Shown here: one piece after another, positions 14,150 through 18,043 of the stretch | How positions within the stretch are numbered: position 1 is the stretch's first letter | Layout: every line of letters begins with the position of its first letter | Assembly (NCBI GenBank): GCA_937958785.1 | Contig: CALGMY010000107.1 | Span: 1-18,043, forward strand | Direction of reading: 5' to 3' | Origin: an uncultured Gammaproteobacteria bacterium | GTDB taxonomy: Bacteria; Pseudomonadota; Gammaproteobacteria; Steroidobacterales; GCA-2729495 | Length of the DNA: 18,043 nucleotides | Notes under the pieces: model-generated | The model's database searches: none | What the model was told of the DNA's origin: nothing | What the model saw: the letters and a program-made list of their open reading frames with translations, nothing else | Position numbers and translations under genes: made by a program

Positions 14150-14977
14150 TCAGTCGTCGCTGGGCGGCGACATCGCCTCGCCCGCCACGGCGAGCGCCTG
14201 GCTCTCCCCCTGGGACAGGAACTCGGCCTCGATGCGCTGGGCCGTGGCCCGGAGCTTGGGCAGGAAGCGCTGGATCGCGTCGCCTTCGGGAACGGCGGTG
14301 CTCGAGAAGCGGATGGTGAGGGCCGCGAGGACCCGCTCGCCGGCCAGGATCGGCACGGACAGGCTGAGTTCCTCCGAGACCCGGCGGGGGCGCCGCCACG
14401 TCGCGTAGCCCCGGTTGCGGGTCTCTTGCAGCAGTTCCCCGATTTTCCGGCGGTTGCTGGCCGGCTGGTCTTCGGGGCGCCGGGACTTGGCGAGCAGGTC
14501 GAGCAGGGCGTCCCGTTGTTCCTGCGGGCACCAGGCGAGGTAGGCGATGCCGGAGGCCGAGCCGAGGATCGCCACGCGAAATCCGGGACCGCGTTTCTCG
14601 ACTGCGAGGGGGCTGCGGTGGTCAGTGGTCTGGCGGATGAGCATCGTCGAGCCGGACAGGGTGGCGATCGCAATGGGCCACACCAGCTCGTTGCACAGCT
14701 CGTACATGTAGGGGCGCGCGATCTGGGTCACCCAGGCCTCGTCGTCGAAGCCATCGGACAGGCCGCGCACGAGGATCGTGAGGCGATACCGCTCGTCGCT
14801 GGCCGCGCGATAGGCGTAGCCGGCGTGGCACAGCGTCTCGAGGATCCGGTAAGTCGTGGTGCGCGGGAGGTCGATAGCCGCCGCCACTTCCGATACGGTG
14901 GCGCCGTTGTGCTGGTTGAGCACGTGGAGTACTTCGAGCCCGCGCAGCAGGGCGCGGATTGGGCGGGTGGAAGTCAT
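14150..14977 (-). CDS. IclR-family transcriptional regulator
   Basis: The 275-residue DNA-binding regulator has an N-terminal winged helix-turn-helix, with ATVSEVAAAIDLPRTTTYRILETL (26-49) as the HTH. The C-terminal IclR effector domain includes LNLxxHGSTM-like ATLSGSTMLIRQ, ILGSASGIAYLAW, GYATWRRPRRVSEELSLSVPI and LAALTIRFSS. Family members of this type often control aromatic or small-organic-acid catabolism. I chose ATG 14977, giving MTSTRPIRALLRG, over the longer frame to 15043 because homologues begin shortly before the HTH and an AAGG lies just upstream. It is convergent with hyuB and divergent from the SDR gene. Its target and effector are not known. Confidence 0.9.
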   Translation of the reverse strand: MTSTRPIRALLRGLEVLHVLNQHNGATVSEVAAAIDLPRTTTYRILETLCHAGYAYRAASDERYRLTILVRGLSDGFDDEAWVTQIARPYMYELCNELVWPIAIATLSGSTMLIRQTTDHRSPLAVEKRGPGFRVAILGSASGIAYLAWCPQEQRDALLDLLAKSRRPEDQPASNRRKIGELLQETRNRGYATWRRPRRVSEELSLSVPILAGERVLAALTIRFSSTAVPEGDAIQRFLPKLRATAQRIEAEFLSQGESQALAVAGEAMSPPSDD

Positions 14978-15058
14978 GACCTTGCAGTATCCTGACCTGA
15001 CCGGCAGGCGGACGATGGTAGTCAACGCCTGGGGCCGTGCCAATGCCGGCCCCTCATT

Positions 15059-15074
15059 TGTTACACAGTGTTAC
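15059..15074. promoter_or_regulatory. Direct repeat, possible IclR operator
   Basis: TGTTAC occurs at 15059-15064 and again at 15069-15074, a spacing of exactly 10 bp (one helical turn), in the 140-bp divergent region between the IclR gene and the SDR gene. Between and across them lies ACACAGTGT, a small palindrome. IclR-type regulators such as PcaU bind 10-bp-period direct repeats, so this is the best operator candidate seen. The rest of the 140 bp holds no other clear element except an isolated TTGACT on the minus strand (15019-15024). Confidence 0.4.
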
Positions 15075-15117
15075 GAATGCTGCACTACGACGCCCTGCGG
15101 GGCTGGAAGCGTAATTC

Positions 15118-15849
15118 ATGACGGAACTTGAAAGTCCCGCGGGCACCGCGCTGGTCACCGGGGCGAACCGCGGACTCGGTCTCGAGTACTGCCGCCAGCT
15201 GGTGGCGGCCGGTTGGCAGGTGCTGGCCGGTTGCCGCGATCCGGCGCGGACGACGGCGCTGGCGGAGCTGTCCGCCAGAGTCCCTGGCCGTCTCCGTCTC
15301 GAGCAGCTCGACGTGACGTCCGAAGCCGACGTTGCCCGCCTCGCGGGGGGACTCGCGGCCCAGCCCCTCGACCTCCTCATCAACAACGCAGGCACTTTTG
15401 GCCCCGAGGGTTCCCCGGGTGGAATGCGCTACCAGAGCCTGTCGTTCATGGACTACGACGTCTGGCGGGACGTCCTGGAGGTGAATCTGCTGGCCCCCTT
15501 CCGGCTCACCGTGGCACTGGCGCCGGCCCTGCGGCGGTCGCATCGGCCCGTGGTGGTCATGCTCTCCAGCGACCTCGGCTCCATTGCCAACAACCGGCTC
15601 GGGCAGTCCCATGCCTACCGCACGAGCAAGGCAGGGCTCAACATGCTCACCAAGGGAATCGCGAACGAGTGGCGGGACATCACCATCGTCTCGATGGCTC
15701 CCGGCTGGTGTCGTACGGAGCTCGGCGGCGCCGAGGCCGAGATCGACCCCGCCGAGAGCGTGGCGGCCCAGCTAGACACCTTCGCCCGGCTGACCCCGGC
15801 GGACAGCGGCCGGTTCATCGACCGCTTCGGCGCCACCGTGGCCTGGTGA
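15118..15849 (+). CDS. Short-chain dehydrogenase/reductase
   Basis: This is a classical NAD(P)-dependent SDR of 243 residues. The cofactor motif is TGANRGLG (14-21), the structural motif NNAG (89-92), and the catalytic residues S151, Y167 and K171 are all present (SSDLGS, HAYRTSKAGL). The family reads like the C-factor/YciK-like group that includes many alcohol/ketone oxidoreductases. ATG 15118 has GGAAG 8 nt upstream. It is divergent from the IclR gene and convergent with the aldehyde dehydrogenase, 36 nt away. It could oxidise an alcohol to an aldehyde or ketone for the neighbouring ALDH, but the substrate is not readable. Confidence 0.92.
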   Translation: MTELESPAGTALVTGANRGLGLEYCRQLVAAGWQVLAGCRDPARTTALAELSARVPGRLRLEQLDVTSEADVARLAGGLAAQPLDLLINNAGTFGPEGSPGGMRYQSLSFMDYDVWRDVLEVNLLAPFRLTVALAPALRRSHRPVVVMLSSDLGSIANNRLGQSHAYRTSKAGLNMLTKGIANEWRDITIVSMAPGWCRTELGGAEAEIDPAESVAAQLDTFARLTPADSGRFIDRFGATVAW

Positions 15850-15857
15850 GCTCCCTA

Positions 15858-15873
15858 CCCGGTTGAGGCCGGG
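15858..15873. repeat. Short hairpin between convergent SDR and ALDH genes
   Basis: A 5-bp stem (CCCGG / CCGGG) with a TTGAGG loop fills the 36-bp gap between the two stop codons. It has no T-tract. A weak shared terminator is possible; the evidence is slight. Confidence 0.25.
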
Positions 15874-15885
15874 CCGAAGTTGCCG

Positions 15886-17394
15886 TCAGTAGATGACGGT
15901 GGTGGCCTTGGTCTTGAGGTAAGGATCCAGGCCTTCCTTGCCGAATTCCCGGCCCCAGCCGGACTGCTTGTTGCCGCCGAAGGGGATTGCCGGGTCCACG
16001 GCGGCGTGGCAATTGATGCTGACCTGGCCCGCATCGATCATGGCGGCCATTCTGTGGGCCACGGAGACGTCGCGGGTCCACACGCTGCCAGATAGGCCGT
16101 AGATGCTCCGGTTGGCCTCATCGGCCACCGCCTGCAGCTCGGAATCGCCGAAGGACTGTGCGCAGAGCACCGGCCCGAAGATCTCCTCGCGGGCAATCTG
16201 CATGTCCATGTTGGTCTTGCCGAACAAAGTCGGCTTCACGAAGAAGCCGCGACCGGGCAGGGCCTCGCCGCCGCACACGAGCTCTGCGCCGGACTTGCGG
16301 CCGGACGCCACGTAGCCCATCACCCGCTCGCGCTGCTCAGCCGAAATCAGCGGGCCAAGATCGCTGTCGGGGCTGAGTCCTGGCCCGATGCGGAACTGGC
16401 TGGCCATGTCGGCGACCCGGCTGACGACCTTGTCGAAGATGTCCCGGTGGACGAACAGCCGGGTGCCGGCCATGCAGTTCTGTCCCTGCAGGAAGAATGC
16501 GCCACGGGTCACTCCCGGGATGACCCGGTCCAGGTCCGCGTCGGGGAACACGACCATGGGCGACTTGCCGCCGAGTTCGAGCGTGACCCGCTTCAGGTTG
16601 CCGGCTGCGGCCGAGATGATCTTCTTGCCGACCTCCGTGGAGCCCGTGAAGGCGATCTTGTCGACATCCGGGTGGGCGGCGAGGGCGGCACCGGCGCTCT
16701 CGCCCATGCCGGGAACGATGTTGATCACGCCGTCCGGGAAGCCCACCCGCTTGACCAGTTCGCCGAGCAGCAGGGCGGTGATCGGCGTCTGCTCCGCAGG
16801 CTTCAGCACCACGGTGCAGCCCGCCGCCAGGGCGGGGCCGAGCTTCAGCGTGGCCATGATCAGCGGGGCATTCCACGGGATGATCGCGCCGACCACGCCC
16901 ACGGGCTCACGCCGGGTGTAGGTGAGGGACTCGCCGTTCCGGACGCCACCCGGGGATACCGGAATGGTGTCACCCGTGATCTTGGTGGCCCAGCCGGCGT
17001 AATAGCGCAGGAATTCGGCGCCGAACGAGGCGATGGAATACTGGGCCACCATGCGCGGCATGCCGTTGTCGAGGGTCTCCAGTTCGCTGGCGAGGGCCAG
17101 GTTGGCCTCGAGTTCGTCGGCAAGCTTCCAGATCAGGCGGGTGCGCTCGTAGGAGGTGAGCCTCGACCACTCGCCCCGGAACGCCTTGCGGGCGGCCTGC
17201 ACGGCCCGGTCGATGTCCTCGGCGCCACCACCGGCAACGGTCGCAAGGTGGGCCTCGGTGGCCGGGTCGAAGACCTCGATCTTGTCACGGGATGCCGCGG
17301 AGACCCACTGGCCACCGATCAGCAGCCGGTGCTCGCGGGCTAGGAAGGCCCGGGCCTCGGGGCTTCCGGTCAGGTTCGGGGCAGCGGCGCTCAT
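15886..17394 (-). CDS. Aldehyde dehydrogenase (NAD(P)+), ALDH superfamily
   Basis: The 502-residue enzyme oxidises an aldehyde to the acid. All key residues are visible: oxyanion Asn N175 in PWNAP, cofactor Lys K198 in LKPAEQTP, general base E274 in LELGGKSP and catalytic Cys C307 in QGQNCMAGTR. The cofactor-loop motif FTGSTEVGKKI (249-259) is present. The start at 17394 (MSAAAPNLTG) was chosen over an upstream frame to 17463 because GGAGG lies 7 nt before it. The overall sequence resembles the betaine/phenylacetaldehyde/long-chain ALDH groups, so the substrate is uncertain. It converges on the SDR gene and diverges from the peroxiredoxin. Confidence 0.95.
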   Translation of the reverse strand: MSAAAPNLTGSPEARAFLAREHRLLIGGQWVSAASRDKIEVFDPATEAHLATVAGGGAEDIDRAVQAARKAFRGEWSRLTSYERTRLIWKLADELEANLALASELETLDNGMPRMVAQYSIASFGAEFLRYYAGWATKITGDTIPVSPGGVRNGESLTYTRREPVGVVGAIIPWNAPLIMATLKLGPALAAGCTVVLKPAEQTPITALLLGELVKRVGFPDGVINIVPGMGESAGAALAAHPDVDKIAFTGSTEVGKKIISAAAGNLKRVTLELGGKSPMVVFPDADLDRVIPGVTRGAFFLQGQNCMAGTRLFVHRDIFDKVVSRVADMASQFRIGPGLSPDSDLGPLISAEQRERVMGYVASGRKSGAELVCGGEALPGRGFFVKPTLFGKTNMDMQIAREEIFGPVLCAQSFGDSELQAVADEANRSIYGLSGSVWTRDVSVAHRMAAMIDAGQVSINCHAAVDPAIPFGGNKQSGWGREFGKEGLDPYLKTKATTVIY

Positions 17395-17475
17395 GGACCA
17401 TCCTCCGGGTGCAAGGGCCGGCAGCATAAGTCCGGGCCCCGGCCCAGGCAAGGCGCCGCGCACTTCGTGGTTACT

Positions 17476-17497
17476 GCGCCCGGATCAATACGGGCGC
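17476..17497. repeat. Perfect inverted repeat in the ALDH / peroxiredoxin promoter region
   Basis: A 7-bp perfect inverted repeat (GCGCCCG / CGGGCGC) with an 8-nt AT-rich spacer, GATCAATA, lies 8 bp before the peroxiredoxin -10 candidate. It occupies the place of a -35 element, as an operator or activator site would. Nothing else of note is seen in the 169-bp divergent gap apart from the -10. Confidence 0.4.
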
Positions 17498-17505
17498 TGG
17501 CCCTG

Positions 17506-17511
17506 TACAAT
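17506..17511 (+). promoter_or_regulatory. -10 candidate for the peroxiredoxin gene
   Basis: TACAAT matches the sigma-70 -10 consensus at five of six positions and lies 52 bp before the ATG. No recognisable -35 is found at 16-18 bp; that space is taken by the inverted repeat, which suggests factor-dependent transcription. Confidence 0.45.
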
Positions 17512-17563
17512 GACCTGCACGCGCTCACCCGAGTACATCCGCAAACCACAGAGGGATTCAGCC

Positions 17564-18043
17564 ATGGCGATCAAGGTTGGCGACCGGCTGCCTGCCGGCA
17601 AGTTCGGCATCATGACGAAGGACGGGCCCGGATCGATTTCTACAGACGAGCTCTTCGGCGGCAAGAAGGTCGTGTTCTTCTCCGTGCCCGGAGCGTTCAC
17701 GCCCACCTGCTCGAACAGCCACCTGCCTGGCTATGTAAAGAACGCAGCGGAGATCCGGGCCAAGGGTGTCGACACCATCGCCTGCATGTCGGTGAACGAC
17801 GTCTTCGTCATGGATGCCTGGGGCCGGGACCGCGGTGTCGGCGACAAGGTGCTGATGCTGGCCGATGGCAATGGCGAGTTCACCCGGGCCCTGGGCCTGG
17901 AACTCGACGCCTCCGGGTTCGGCATGGGGCACCGTAGCCAGCGTTTCTCCATGGTCGTCGAGAACGGCGTCGTAAAGGAACTCAACGTCGAGGCGCCACG
18001 GGAATTCAAGGTGAGCACCGCCGAGTGCGTCCTCGGCCAGCTC
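17564..18043 (+). CDS. Peroxiredoxin, Prx5-type (AhpC/TSA family), 3' end missing
   Basis: This thiol peroxidase reduces H2O2 and organic peroxides, usually with glutaredoxin or thioredoxin. The visible 160 residues begin MAIKVGDRLPAGKF and have no stop before the window end; the family is usually about 157-170 residues, so only a few are missing. The peroxidatic Cys is C49 in PGAFTPTCSNSHLPGY (42-57), the Prx5 signature. Further family blocks are VNDVFVMDAWG, LGLELDASGFGMGHRSQRFSM and a C-terminal AECVL. AGAGGGA lies about 8 nt before the ATG at 17564. It is divergent from the ALDH gene. A link to the cluster could be protection from peroxide, but it may be an independent gene. Confidence 0.93.
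   Translation, partial: MAIKVGDRLPAGKFGIMTKDGPGSISTDELFGGKKVVFFSVPGAFTPTCSNSHLPGYVKNAAEIRAKGVDTIACMSVNDVFVMDAWGRDRGVGDKVLMLADGNGEFTRALGLELDASGFGMGHRSQRFSMVVENGVVKELNVEAPREFKVSTAECVLGQL

Overview
The window is GC-rich bacterial DNA, densely packed with genes on both strands and with short intergenic gaps. The gene content (a leu operon with an attenuator-like leader, IclR regulation, hydantoinase/acetone-carboxylase-type genes, family III CoA-transferase, Prx5-type peroxiredoxin) suggests a Pseudomonadota organism, perhaps a gammaproteobacterium. No rRNA or other lineage marker is present, so this placement is an inference. I saw no tRNA, rRNA, CRISPR array, transposase or phage gene.

Region 1 (1-4850, minus strand) is a leucine biosynthesis operon transcribed leuA - ilvE - leuC - leuD, with what looks like the start of leuB running off the window edge in a broken frame. 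Between leuA and its divergent neighbour lies a leader with a strong intrinsic terminator 51 nt before leuA. A possible antiterminator pairing and a weak leader-peptide candidate accompany it, which fits transcription attenuation.

Region 2 (4909-6830, plus strand) is a tight three-gene operon: a [2Fe-2S] ferredoxin, a fumarylacetoacetate-hydrolase-fold protein that has lost its usual metal ligands, and a class I O-methyltransferase with a TTG start. It converges on region 3.

Region 3 (6835-14065) holds the accessory metabolism. On the minus strand, a family III CoA-transferase is followed by a two-domain VOC protein whose best start is a CTG overlapping the CoA-transferase stop. Diverging from them over a 65-bp promoter region are an HMG-CoA-lyase-like enzyme, then hyuA and hyuB (hydantoinase / ketone-carboxylase family), ending in a very strong palindromic terminator. 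The pairing of CoA-transferase with a 3-hydroxy-acyl-CoA lyase, next to a two-subunit ATP-dependent carboxylase or hydrolase, suggests a catabolic route for a small branched acid, ketone or cyclic amide. The substrate cannot be read from sequence.

Region 4 (14150-18043) contains an IclR regulator (minus), a divergent short-chain dehydrogenase (plus), a convergent aldehyde dehydrogenase (minus), and a divergent peroxiredoxin (plus, cut by the window end). The IclR/SDR intergenic region carries a 10-bp-period direct repeat that could be the regulator's operator. Together the SDR, ALDH, CoA-transferase, lyase and HyuAB could form one alcohol/aldehyde-to-acyl-CoA pathway under IclR control, but this is inference from proximity.
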